A DNA stretch of 64,000 nt from NCBI RefSeq assembly GCF_001956695.1, contig NZ_CP019070.1:1984001-2048000 (forward strand), read 5' to 3'. Origin of the DNA: Poseidonibacter parvus (GTDB taxonomy: Bacteria; Campylobacterota; Campylobacteria; Campylobacterales; Arcobacteraceae). Below the pieces are notes generated by a model. That model did no database searches and was not told where the DNA came from. It saw only the letters and a list, made by a program, of their open reading frames with translations. The first letter of the stretch is position 1; each line of letters starts with the position of its first letter. Of this stretch, positions 46,487 through 55,286 are shown piece by piece. The position numbers and the translations under genes were made by a program.

Positions 46487-48664
46487 TTATCTATTTATTG
46501 CGTATATATCTAATTTACTTAAATATCTATAATCATTATCTGATTCTACGTTTTCTGCTAAAATTTTAACATCATTTAATTCACCAAAAATAACTATATT
46601 TTTTACTCTATGTTTCTTAATTAAATCATTGTGAACATTTTGAGTAAGGTCTCTATCCATTTTTATATAATCAATCTTAATTGATGCCAATTCTTCTAAT
46701 GGGAACTCTTTTGTTTTGAACCTTTTGATTAAAATCTGGATATTTAAATCATTCATTAGTTTAACAAATTCACTAAATTCTACTTTATATGCAGAAGCAG
46801 AGTATGATGTAATACTAAATAAAATATGTGATAAAGTATCAGCTTTTTGTTTTGATAAAGTAGTAATAAACTCTATAAAACTAATACTAGAAATAGTTTT
46901 AATTGATAAATTAATAGCTAATTTATAATCAATTTTATTTGCTTCAATAAAATTAATTGTTTTTAATATAACTTCTTTATCAAAATCTTCATTTAATCTG
47001 AGTTTCTCACTTATAGCAATAAAAGAACCTATTGGAAGTACTTTTCCTTCATTATCTTTAAGAATTGGTTTTAATTCTTTCATAAGTAATTTATTTTCTA
47101 ATGAATATGTATCAAAAATAAAATCAATTGTAAAATTACTATTAGAAATAATTGATTTAACTTTATCTTCTAAAGCTAAAACATTTTTTTGAATTTGAGA
47201 TTCTTTTATGATTACACTACAATTAATATTATTTAACATAGCACTATTATAAGCTTCTTCAACAGATTTCATAATAGAGTTTGTTGTACCATAAGCATCA
47301 AAAGGTGTTCCACCTATATGGAAAATATTTTCAGGTAGTTTATAACTTTTTGTAATTTGAACTAATAGACTATCTATAATTTTATTTGAAAATGCTAATG
47401 CTTGTTCATAATTAATTTCTCTTGCAATTATAATAAACTCAGACCCATAGAACCTATAAAAATTTATGTTTTTTTCTTTATAATCAGAAATAATATTATT
47501 TATGATATTTGTAAAAGATAAAATAAAGTTATCAGTATTTAAAGACCCATTTAATTTAACTATCTCATCTAATTTAGCAATCTTTAATGAAAATAAATAT
47601 CCTTCACCTGAGTAAACAAACATACTCTTCATATCAATATCAAACATTTTTTTGTCAGGTAAGCCTGTTAAGTTATCAGTTAATAGGTTTCTTTCTAAAG
47701 TCTCTTTATTAATATTTAATTCATTTTTTAAAGAAGCAATATTACTAGATAGTTTAGAAAGATTAGTAAGTACTTTATTGTAATCTTTAATTTTAGAGAA
47801 TTTATTAGTATTTATATTTGTAAATTTTGAGTTTAGCATATTAAGTACTACTGCATCTAAATATCTAAGAGGTTTTAATAAATATTTTCTTTTTAAATAT
47901 TTTTGATACAACCACACTAATAAAAACATCAATATACAAATAACTGTAGAATATATAAGTAGTTTTTTTAGAAAAGAGACTATGTCTTGTTCAATAAAAG
48001 TATTGTTTTTCTTATATTCAATATTTGCGAAAACAATATTTTTAATAATTAAATCTTTTTTAATCGCATCTTGAGGATCAATTTTTGCAAACGAATCAAT
48101 AAAACTTTCTTTTTTCTGTTTTTCAGTACTATCTTTGTAAATATCAAAAAGATTGATATCTACAAAAATTAAAAAATTTTTAATCTCTTCATTTTTGAAT
48201 AATTGATATCGTATTACAACTTTTTCATTTTTATCAAAAGTTGCTGAGGGGATAAACTCATAAAAAGAGTTACCTGCTAATTTCTGAATTTCTCCATATT
48301 TATAATCTACTGTTACATTTGTAAGATTCCATGAACTATCATTAAAACTTTTTGTTTGGAATAGTAAGGTATCTTTATTAAAAAGATATCTATTTTGTGT
48401 AATCTTTATTTCTTTTATATACTTATCTTTTTTAATATTTTGATTAATAAATTGAATTGAATTTTTATCAAATAAAAGTACTTTCTCTTTAATTTGATTA
48501 TTGAACTTCTCAATACTTAATTCATAATTTACATTTGAATATTCAATACTTTTATTTTTATAATCAATAAAAAAAGACCAGATTGTAAAAAACAGTATTA
48601 AAGAAAAGATGAATGTTAAAAGTAATACATTTTTAATTATGTCTTTTTTATTTTTTTTTAACAT
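46487..48664 (-). CDS. LapD-like degenerate GGDEF-EAL membrane protein
   Basis: 725 aa. TM1 ~11-33, periplasmic LapD/MoxY-like N-terminal domain ~35-232, TM2 ~234-254, HAMP-like linker, degenerate GGDEF domain ~325-480 and degenerate EAL domain ~495-725. The GGDEF signature reads YGSEF (406-410). In the EAL domain the EAL tripeptide is not found (MKELKP region) and the DDFGxG loop is IKRFKTKEF, although KIDYIKMD is kept. Both activities are therefore probably lost, as in LapD, which binds c-di-GMP and controls retention of large adhesins. Its ATG overlaps the TolC-SPOR stop (TAATG), tying it to the exporter. Confidence 0.88.
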   Translation of the reverse strand: MLKKNKKDIIKNVLLLTFIFSLILFFTIWSFFIDYKNKSIEYSNVNYELSIEKFNNQIKEKVLLFDKNSIQFINQNIKKDKYIKEIKITQNRYLFNKDTLLFQTKSFNDSSWNLTNVTVDYKYGEIQKLAGNSFYEFIPSATFDKNEKVVIRYQLFKNEEIKNFLIFVDINLFDIYKDSTEKQKKESFIDSFAKIDPQDAIKKDLIIKNIVFANIEYKKNNTFIEQDIVSFLKKLLIYSTVICILMFLLVWLYQKYLKRKYLLKPLRYLDAVVLNMLNSKFTNINTNKFSKIKDYNKVLTNLSKLSSNIASLKNELNINKETLERNLLTDNLTGLPDKKMFDIDMKSMFVYSGEGYLFSLKIAKLDEIVKLNGSLNTDNFILSFTNIINNIISDYKEKNINFYRFYGSEFIIIAREINYEQALAFSNKIIDSLLVQITKSYKLPENIFHIGGTPFDAYGTTNSIMKSVEEAYNSAMLNNINCSVIIKESQIQKNVLALEDKVKSIISNSNFTIDFIFDTYSLENKLLMKELKPILKDNEGKVLPIGSFIAISEKLRLNEDFDKEVILKTINFIEANKIDYKLAINLSIKTISSISFIEFITTLSKQKADTLSHILFSITSYSASAYKVEFSEFVKLMNDLNIQILIKRFKTKEFPLEELASIKIDYIKMDRDLTQNVHNDLIKKHRVKNIVIFGELNDVKILAENVESDNDYRYLSKLDIYAINR

Positions 48665-51600
48665 TATTTAATCTCATTACTTTGTGCTAGATCAAAATAT
48701 GTATAGTTTTCTTTGTATGCATCTTGTTTTCTATATATTTTTTCAGTTCTAGCTAGATTTATTTTTAATATATCTTCAGGTAATTCAAGAAGTATATTAT
48801 TAGCTTCTGCTTCATTTTCAAAGATTTTATACATTATTTTTATTTTATTTTTATTGTTTAAAAGTCTTACAACAAATATATCTTCTTTTAAGTCATAAAT
48901 ATTAAGAAAATATTTTAATTCAGTTTCATTATTTACACTTGCTAATAGTATTGAATAATATTCTTTTGGAGAATTTAAAAATTCAAATTTGAAATCTTGA
49001 TCATTATACTTATCAATAGCAATAAATTCTAAATATTCTTTAGATTGATTTATTTTTTTTAACTCATCTTTATTTTTAGAATCTTCTATATTTTCCTCTA
49101 TTTTATTCTCTATAATTTTGTCATCAATTACTTGTAAAGATTTAATACCGATTTTTTCAACTGAGCAATTAAAATCTTTTAATAGTAAAGGATTGATTTT
49201 TTTTAGATTTTTTTCTGCTTCTTCTTTTGTTTCATATAAACCATAAACAATATTTTTGTTTTTTGTTTTAGTTAATTGAGAATTGAAAGTAAAAACTTTG
49301 ATATTATATTTTAAATCATATTGATTTAAAAAACTATTTATAACATCATCTTTTGTGTCTGAAAAAGTAATTATATTAATTGTATATAAGTCTTTATTTT
49401 CTGATATAAATGCTTTAGTCTTTTTAGTATTAAGAATTTCGTTATCTATATTATTTTGAGCTTCTTGTAATGGAACATGTTCAACTTTTGGCACTTGTAT
49501 TAAAGTTGGAATTTCTATAACTTCATCATTTTCTGTATTTTCTTCACTTAGAGTAGTTTCTTCAATTTTAGTATTACTATTAGCAAAGAAATTACTTACT
49601 GTTGTAAATAGGTTTGCTTCTTCTTTTATTTCTTCGATTTCTGTTAATGTTTCAATAGAAGAAAGGTTTTTAGTTTCTATTTCTACTTCTGGTACTATTT
49701 CAATTTCAGGCTGTTTTGCCAATTGAGGAATTAAATTTTTAGTTTCTTCTTCTAATGTTAATTTTTCAATCTCTTTTTCTGTATTTTTTTCTTCTTTTTC
49801 TTTACTAGTAAATAAATTACTTACTTTTGAAAATAAGCTATCTACTAAGCCTTTTAAGTTTTTATCATTTGAAATATCTACATTCTTTAATGAAACTGGA
49901 TCTTTATACACCGTATTTGAAGAAACTTTTATATATTCATATTCAGGTTCTTTTTCTTTAACTTCAGTATTTAAATCAATATTTGCATTATATAAAGCTT
50001 GTTCTTTAGAGATTTTTTGAATTACTGGATAGAAATTATTTTTAATATCACCTAAATCATTAATCGCTAATTGAGCTTCATCATAATTTTCATAAATACC
50101 ATATACCCATCTAAATAGTTTTTTAGAATCAACATAAGTATAAGCAAATGAATTATCATATAAATTTATTTTTTCAATCAAAATATCTTCTAATTCTTTC
50201 ATTTCATTGAATGAAGTTATATTAATTGTATAGAATTCAGGATTAGCATTTAAAAACTTAGTTTCAAACTCTTTATTTAAAACAAGTTTATCTTCTTTTT
50301 TAATTTGTTTGATTTTCTCAATAGTATTTGTTTTTTCTACTATTTTAATCTCAGGAGGTACAGGTTTAATCTTAACTTCTAAACCTTTTAAATAATCATT
50401 GTAAAGTTTTTTTACATCTCCTATTTTTTTAAGACTTAATTCTTTTCCAAGATCTTTATTTTTCATTTTTTCTAATTGTTTTAAAGCTTCTTCTTCATTT
50501 TTATAAATACCAAAAGTTACTTTTGTATTTATATTTAAATCATCTACTACATCATAAGAGAAGGCTTCTTTATCAAAGTCATTTATTTTAATAAAATTAT
50601 TTGCTTTTAGTATATTATCAAATAAACCAATATCTATTGTATAGTATTCATTATTAGCAGATAAAAACTTACTCATAAATCTTATTATATTTTCATCTTT
50701 TAAAGCTTTAGAGATTAGTGTTTCTTTAATTTTTTCTTGTTCTTCTAATTCTTCTTGTCTTTCAATTCTTTCTTTTTCATCTAAAAACTTATCATCAATA
50801 TAAACATCTTGTGTATATCCGCTTTTTGAGAAATCAATAAATCTTGGATGTTCAGGATCAATGTCAAAGAATGCTAAAATATCTCCTGTGTATTTTAATA
50901 AAGTAAAGAAATCTGTAATATTGTTTTTTTCATAAGAAATCAATTCTACTTCTGCTGAATTTAATGACTTTTGTCCTTGAAGTAAAACTTGTAAGTCTTG
51001 GTCACCTAATTTGAACTCTTCCCAATAAGCTTCAACCATTTTTCTTAAAGCTATAACTTCTGATATATTACTTTTTAATGATTCATTAGTAGAATTTATT
51101 GCAGTAAATAACTTAGATACATTCCATTTTAATTTTCTTTTTTCTTCATCTAATTTAAAATTTAATTCTCTAATTGAACTATAAGAGTTTAAAACTTTAT
51201 TTTTATCTCTTCCACCGTTATATAAATTATATGAAAGCTTAACTAAACCATTGACAGCCTCTTCTCTTGTTTCTGAACCATCTTGATCCATAACATTATC
51301 AACTGAAAACTCTAAATCAACTTTTGGTAAAAAATTTGATTCTTTTGATTTTAAATTGAACTTTTCTGCTTCAATTGAGTTATAGTAGTTTCTTAATTCT
51401 TTATTTCTTTTTAATGCTCTTTCATATAATAAGTCAAAAGTAGTAACATTAATATTAAAGTTTTTTTCATAAGGTAAAGTTTCTAAATAAACTTCACCAA
51501 CGATGTATTCATAATATCGTAAGGATTCAATAAACTTAGATTTAACTTTAATTTGTTGTGTTTTAGCATTAGAAACATTTGCTTTAATTGCTGTTAAATC

Positions 51601-52308
51601 ACCAATAGAAGCTGCTCCATTTTCGTATTTTATACTAACAATATCTAATATTTTATTTAATTTCTTCATATTAGAATCACTAGTTAAAACAGTTTTATAT
51701 GAGAAAACAACATCAAAATATGCTTTGATAGCTTTAGTTACTTCTTCTGATAAAACTAAGTAATATTGATTTTTAGCTAAATCTAATTTTTTCTTTAGGT
51801 TTTCAACATCATTAGTTGTTGCTCCACCTGCATATAAGTTTTGATTTAAAACAAATTTATAATTTCTATCATCATAATATCTAAATGCATTTGTTCTATC
51901 ATCAGCAGTATTAGTAGCTCTTGTTTTTCCTATTTCATATTCGAAATTTAAAGTAGGATAGTAACCTGCAATTGCATCTTTTAATTTAATTTCATTTTGA
52001 ATAACTTTTTCTCTAGAAGCTTTCAATAAATCACTAGTAGATACTGTTTCTAAAACAACATCCATAAGAGAAACTCTTTTATAATTATCAACATCAATAT
52101 CAGATATTCTTGAATAAGAGTTTAATGAAGGATATGAAGGGTTCATCTTTTTTTGAATTTCTTTTTCACCTAAAAAAAGAGACAATTCATTTAATTTATC
52201 TTCTTTCTCTTCAATAATAAAATTTTTATCATCTTTATTAATTAATTTATCATTATCCGCATTTGCACATAATGATAAGATTATTAAAGATAGCAATTGT
52301 TTCTTCAT
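48664..52308 (-). CDS. TolC-family outer membrane channel with four C-terminal SPOR-like modules
   Basis: 1214 aa, more than twice the usual TolC length. Signal peptide 1-17; TolC/OEP channel ~75-480 (two repeats, YAGGATTNDVENLKKKL and YNGGRDKNKVLNSY turns). The C-terminal ~700 residues hold four SPOR-like modules at about 553-632, 690-765, 972-1055 and 1115-1190. Each begins with Y-Y/T-S/T-I and contains a GIY/GLY/IF turn followed by an EA-rich helix (GIYKNEEEALKQL, GIYENYDEAQLAI, GLYETKEEAEKNL, IFENEAEANNI). Acidic linkers separate them. SPOR domains bind denuded peptidoglycan; a TolC carrying them would be anchored to the wall. Probable LapE-type channel of the type I exporter in this operon. 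Confidence 0.88.
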   Translation of the reverse strand: MKKQLLSLIILSLCANADNDKLINKDDKNFIIEEKEDKLNELSLFLGEKEIQKKMNPSYPSLNSYSRISDIDVDNYKRVSLMDVVLETVSTSDLLKASREKVIQNEIKLKDAIAGYYPTLNFEYEIGKTRATNTADDRTNAFRYYDDRNYKFVLNQNLYAGGATTNDVENLKKKLDLAKNQYYLVLSEEVTKAIKAYFDVVFSYKTVLTSDSNMKKLNKILDIVSIKYENGAASIGDLTAIKANVSNAKTQQIKVKSKFIESLRYYEYIVGEVYLETLPYEKNFNINVTTFDLLYERALKRNKELRNYYNSIEAEKFNLKSKESNFLPKVDLEFSVDNVMDQDGSETREEAVNGLVKLSYNLYNGGRDKNKVLNSYSSIRELNFKLDEEKRKLKWNVSKLFTAINSTNESLKSNISEVIALRKMVEAYWEEFKLGDQDLQVLLQGQKSLNSAEVELISYEKNNITDFFTLLKYTGDILAFFDIDPEHPRFIDFSKSGYTQDVYIDDKFLDEKERIERQEELEEQEKIKETLISKALKDENIIRFMSKFLSANNEYYTIDIGLFDNILKANNFIKINDFDKEAFSYDVVDDLNINTKVTFGIYKNEEEALKQLEKMKNKDLGKELSLKKIGDVKKLYNDYLKGLEVKIKPVPPEIKIVEKTNTIEKIKQIKKEDKLVLNKEFETKFLNANPEFYTINITSFNEMKELEDILIEKINLYDNSFAYTYVDSKKLFRWVYGIYENYDEAQLAINDLGDIKNNFYPVIQKISKEQALYNANIDLNTEVKEKEPEYEYIKVSSNTVYKDPVSLKNVDISNDKNLKGLVDSLFSKVSNLFTSKEKEEKNTEKEIEKLTLEEETKNLIPQLAKQPEIEIVPEVEIETKNLSSIETLTEIEEIKEEANLFTTVSNFFANSNTKIEETTLSEENTENDEVIEIPTLIQVPKVEHVPLQEAQNNIDNEILNTKKTKAFISENKDLYTINIITFSDTKDDVINSFLNQYDLKYNIKVFTFNSQLTKTKNKNIVYGLYETKEEAEKNLKKINPLLLKDFNCSVEKIGIKSLQVIDDKIIENKIEENIEDSKNKDELKKINQSKEYLEFIAIDKYNDQDFKFEFLNSPKEYYSILLASVNNETELKYFLNIYDLKEDIFVVRLLNNKNKIKIMYKIFENEAEANNILLELPEDILKINLARTEKIYRKQDAYKENYTYFDLAQSNEIK

Positions 52309-52314
52309 TTATCT

Positions 52315-53076
52315 CTACTTTTTAATTGTGATTACTAAATATCCATTAGTATCATCAATTTTTTCTTTTATATTTGGTTCTTTTGTTAAATCAATTTTAA
52401 CGTCTTTCTTTTCATAACCAAACTTTCTTATTAAGTTTCTTGTACTTATAGTTCTTGCAAGTGATATCTGTTTTGAAATAGTTGCACTTAACTGTTTTTT
52501 CATATCTTTTGTATATATATGAATTTCATGTTTTCCACTTCTTTCTTTTGCAGAACTTAAAAACTGTTTTATTTTTCTTGTAATTCCATCATCTACAAAT
52601 ATCTCATTACTTTTATATGTAACGATTAAGTAATCTTTATTTTCAATAATTTTTTGATTTTCATCATTTGTTTCATTTTTATCTGCTATATCAATACCTG
52701 CTGATTCAATTTTATTACTTTTTTCTGCACTATTTTGATTTTCATTTACTTCAATTTGATTTTGTAAAGTTAAAATTCTTTGCTTTTGTTCGTTAATAAT
52801 TTTAATATTAATATCTGAATTTGAATTTGATCCAGCACTAGGGTCTGTAACTTTTTTTGTATTAAGTTCATTTTCCTCACTTGACCTATTATTATTTAAA
52901 ATAATATCATCATTGGAAATTGAGCCTGTATAAGAAACTTTATATTTAAATTGTGCGTAATAACCTAGATTTACTAAAACTACTAATAAGAATAATAGTA
53001 ATACTAAAATTACTGAAGAAAAAATATCAACAAATGATGGCCAAGGGTTGAACTCATCTTCACATCTAGACGCCAT
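52315..53076 (-). CDS. MotB/OmpA-like partner of the MotA-type channel
   Basis: 253 aa. A short cytoplasmic N-terminus, then PSFVDIFSSVILVLLLFLL, in which Asp17 begins the single membrane helix as the proton-carrying Asp does in MotB/ExbD-type proteins. A periplasmic linker of low complexity follows, then a C-terminal OmpA/MotB-like domain (~150-253; ISLARTISTRNLIRKFGY). The peptidoglycan-binding signature is weak. It starts 3 nt after the MotA-like gene stop and precedes the TolC-SPOR gene by 6 nt. Likely an ion-channel stator subunit. Confidence 0.82.
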   Translation of the reverse strand: MASRCEDEFNPWPSFVDIFSSVILVLLLFLLVVLVNLGYYAQFKYKVSYTGSISNDDIILNNNRSSEENELNTKKVTDPSAGSNSNSDINIKIINEQKQRILTLQNQIEVNENQNSAEKSNKIESAGIDIADKNETNDENQKIIENKDYLIVTYKSNEIFVDDGITRKIKQFLSSAKERSGKHEIHIYTKDMKKQLSATISKQISLARTISTRNLIRKFGYEKKDVKIDLTKEPNIKEKIDDTNGYLVITIKK

Positions 53077-53079
53077 ATA

Positions 53080-54228
53080 CTATCTTTTATTCTCTTGATT
53101 GTCTTTATTTTGTAAAGATTCCACTAGCTGCACAAGTAATTTATTATTTTCTTCTTGCAACTGTAAACTTTTTTTGATTGTCTTATGTTCTGATAAAATT
53201 ACACTTGATATCTCTTGTAATGACTCTTCAATAAGTTTTGAATTTGAGTATTGATTTACATTAGATTCTTTCATAATTTCTATCATGTTTTTCAATAATA
53301 TAGATTCATTATCTGTTTTATGGATATTATGATCTAGCTTATCAGCAATTTTCATAAACATCTCTTGAGACACTTGATTTGATCTTTCCATTTTATCTGT
53401 AAAATCTCCCATTGTGTCAACAAAAATATCAATAAATCCAGCACTCATAGGAGATGAATTATCTGAATTAGAAACTAAATTAATATTTCCAATATCATCT
53501 GTGCTAGACAGTGAATCAATACTTGTATTATTTGATTCAACAATTTTACCTTTCATCCAATCTTGTACATCTTCGACAAACGCAGACTGATTTCTAGTTA
53601 AAATATATTGCATTACATTTAGAATAATTGCAGAAGCAACACCGAATAAAGAAGAGGCAAACCCAATAGCCATACCACCAAGAGGTCCAGAGAAACCTGT
53701 CATGATTTCTCCAATATCAATATTATCTCCACCAAAAGATAAAATAATACCTCCCATTTCATCAATGGCTACAAGAAGTCCTGTAAATGTACCAAAAAGT
53801 CCTAGCATTAATGAAGTACCAACGAAGAAAGCTGTATATCCTTTTTGTTGGAAGAATTGTCCTTCTAACCAATCGATAACTTCATGAGCTTCTTGTTGAG
53901 TAAAATATAAAACACCTTTCTTAGCTCTTCTTTGGAACATATGCGCAATAGTTGCAGGCATTAATCCAGTAATACCTTCTAAGTAAAACTCTAAACTTTT
54001 ACCTGTTTTATAAGCTAAGATACCGAAGGTACCAGCAAGCATTGTAAGTCTAATTGCAGATTGATAAACAACTAATAAACCAATTAAGAACATTGTTGTA
54101 ATAGCAACATTAAATGTTAATGTTGACATAAAGAATGTATATACTAAAGAAAAGTTAGCATAAATAGTAAAAACGATAAAAAGCATTACTACAAAAAATA
54201 TTTTTAATATTTTTATACGTCTCATCAT
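53080..54228 (-). CDS. MotA/TolQ/ExbB-family proton channel protein
   Basis: 382 aa. Helices at ~7-30 and ~37-60, then a cytoplasmic region, then two channel helices at ~138-165 and ~180-215 with the family motifs LMLGLFGTFTGLL and GPLGGMAIGFASSLFGVASA. A ~160-residue C-terminal tail is predicted to be helical/coiled. Two ATGs lie in tandem; AGGA is better spaced (6 nt) for the second (54225). Adjacent to the MotB-like gene, so the pair should form a MotA5B2-type complex driven by proton or sodium flow. This is family knowledge, not shown here. Confidence 0.9.
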   Translation of the reverse strand: MMRRIKILKIFFVVMLFIVFTIYANFSLVYTFFMSTLTFNVAITTMFLIGLLVVYQSAIRLTMLAGTFGILAYKTGKSLEFYLEGITGLMPATIAHMFQRRAKKGVLYFTQQEAHEVIDWLEGQFFQQKGYTAFFVGTSLMLGLFGTFTGLLVAIDEMGGIILSFGGDNIDIGEIMTGFSGPLGGMAIGFASSLFGVASAIILNVMQYILTRNQSAFVEDVQDWMKGKIVESNNTSIDSLSSTDDIGNINLVSNSDNSSPMSAGFIDIFVDTMGDFTDKMERSNQVSQEMFMKIADKLDHNIHKTDNESILLKNMIEIMKESNVNQYSNSKLIEESLQEISSVILSEHKTIKKSLQLQEENNKLLVQLVESLQNKDNQENKR

Positions 54229-54234
54229 CTATCC

Positions 54235-55185
54235 TTAAAACATGAATAGTAATATAGATATCACTAAACCAAGAGCTACTGTAGTAACAGTTTTTGTCAT
54301 ATTATCAACAATATTTACAAAAGCTCCACTACCTTCAACTTTTTCACCTAAAATGATATAACCAATGATTACTCCATTAATATCGGCTACTTCTTTATAT
54401 GTTTTAAAATATTCTTCATTTACACTATATCCATCTATTTTAAAATTAGAAAAGGCTTCTTTACCTTCTGTTAATATGTTTGAGAAGAATTGTCCATCAT
54501 AATTTCGTTCTTCAACTTTTAAATCATTAACAATTGTTCTGTAACTTCCATTTTTTGCATCAATACTTACATTTGCAAGCATTCTTTCTTCTAGTAAAAA
54601 TAGAAATATACCTTGTCTGTTTCGTTCTATATCTTTTTTAAGTGTAAGAATACTTTCCTTAACTTCAATAACACCTAAAACGTTTTCACCATCTAAGATA
54701 GGTTCTAAATAGACTATATTTGGTCCAGATGGAAGTACTTCAATACCATATAATGCAGTCTTTCTATTTATTGTTGTATTAATACTATTTCTAAATTGAT
54801 TAGTTTGATTTACAGTAGAATAAAATACTAAAGAAGTAGAGCCAAATCCAGCTTCTACTAAACTATTATTGTAATTTGTAATTATAGGGTCTATTAAAGC
54901 TTTGTTATTTAGGTTATTTTTAAAAGTGTCGTTTATTTTTAGTCCTAAAACTAATTTACTAAAACCTTTTTGTTTATCTTCTAGTTTATGTTCTAAACTT
55001 GATTTGTAAACATTAGACATATTTAAATATACTTCATTCCCTACGCTTTTTGTCATACTTGTAAGGATATACATTGACAAAAAAATACCAGTTATTGCGA
55101 GTAGAGTTAAAAGAGTAAACCAAAGGCCTTTCTTCTTTTTTAATTCACTAAGTAAATTTTGTAACGCTTTAATAAAACTAAACAC
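54235..55185 (-). CDS. Cache-domain membrane protein without output domain
   Basis: About 316 aa. N-terminal helix ~20-42, a periplasmic Cache-like sensor at ~45-285 (SLVFYSTVNQTNQF, GPNIVYLEPILDGENVLGVIEVKES, GVIIGYIILGEKV) and a C-terminal helix ~300-318, ending five residues later. It looks like the sensor part of an MCP or kinase without any signalling module. An ATG at 55191 directly abuts AAGG; the GTG at 55185 has correct spacing, so I chose it. It lies between the HlyD gene and the MotA-like gene and is 6 nt from the latter. Confidence 0.78.
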   Translation of the reverse strand: MFSFIKALQNLLSELKKKKGLWFTLLTLLAITGIFLSMYILTSMTKSVGNEVYLNMSNVYKSSLEHKLEDKQKGFSKLVLGLKINDTFKNNLNNKALIDPIITNYNNSLVEAGFGSTSLVFYSTVNQTNQFRNSINTTINRKTALYGIEVLPSGPNIVYLEPILDGENVLGVIEVKESILTLKKDIERNRQGIFLFLLEERMLANVSIDAKNGSYRTIVNDLKVEERNYDGQFFSNILTEGKEAFSNFKIDGYSVNEEYFKTYKEVADINGVIIGYIILGEKVEGSGAFVNIVDNMTKTVTTVALGLVISILLFMF

Positions 55186-55199
55186 CCACATCCTTTTCG

Positions 55200-55218
55200 T
55201 ATAATAGTCGCTATTATA
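55200..55218. promoter_or_regulatory. 8-bp palindrome overlapping an internal -10 box
   Basis: TATAATAG and CTATTATA surround a TCG spacer in the 95-nt gap between the HlyD and Cache genes. TATAAT on the minus strand could start an internal promoter for the motor/TolC/LapD part of the unit. Confidence 0.45.
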
Positions 55219-55286
55219 TTTATATTTTGCTTACTTAATTATTAAAGTTCCCTATTTTAGAGCTAATTAGGGCTTAATATTATTAT

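Noticed and set aside
52315-54228. Zorya-type defence pair (ZorA/ZorB) from the MotA-like and MotB-like genes
   Set aside because: No ZorC/D/E-like helicase or nuclease gene is nearby, and the genes are tightly joined to type I secretion genes.
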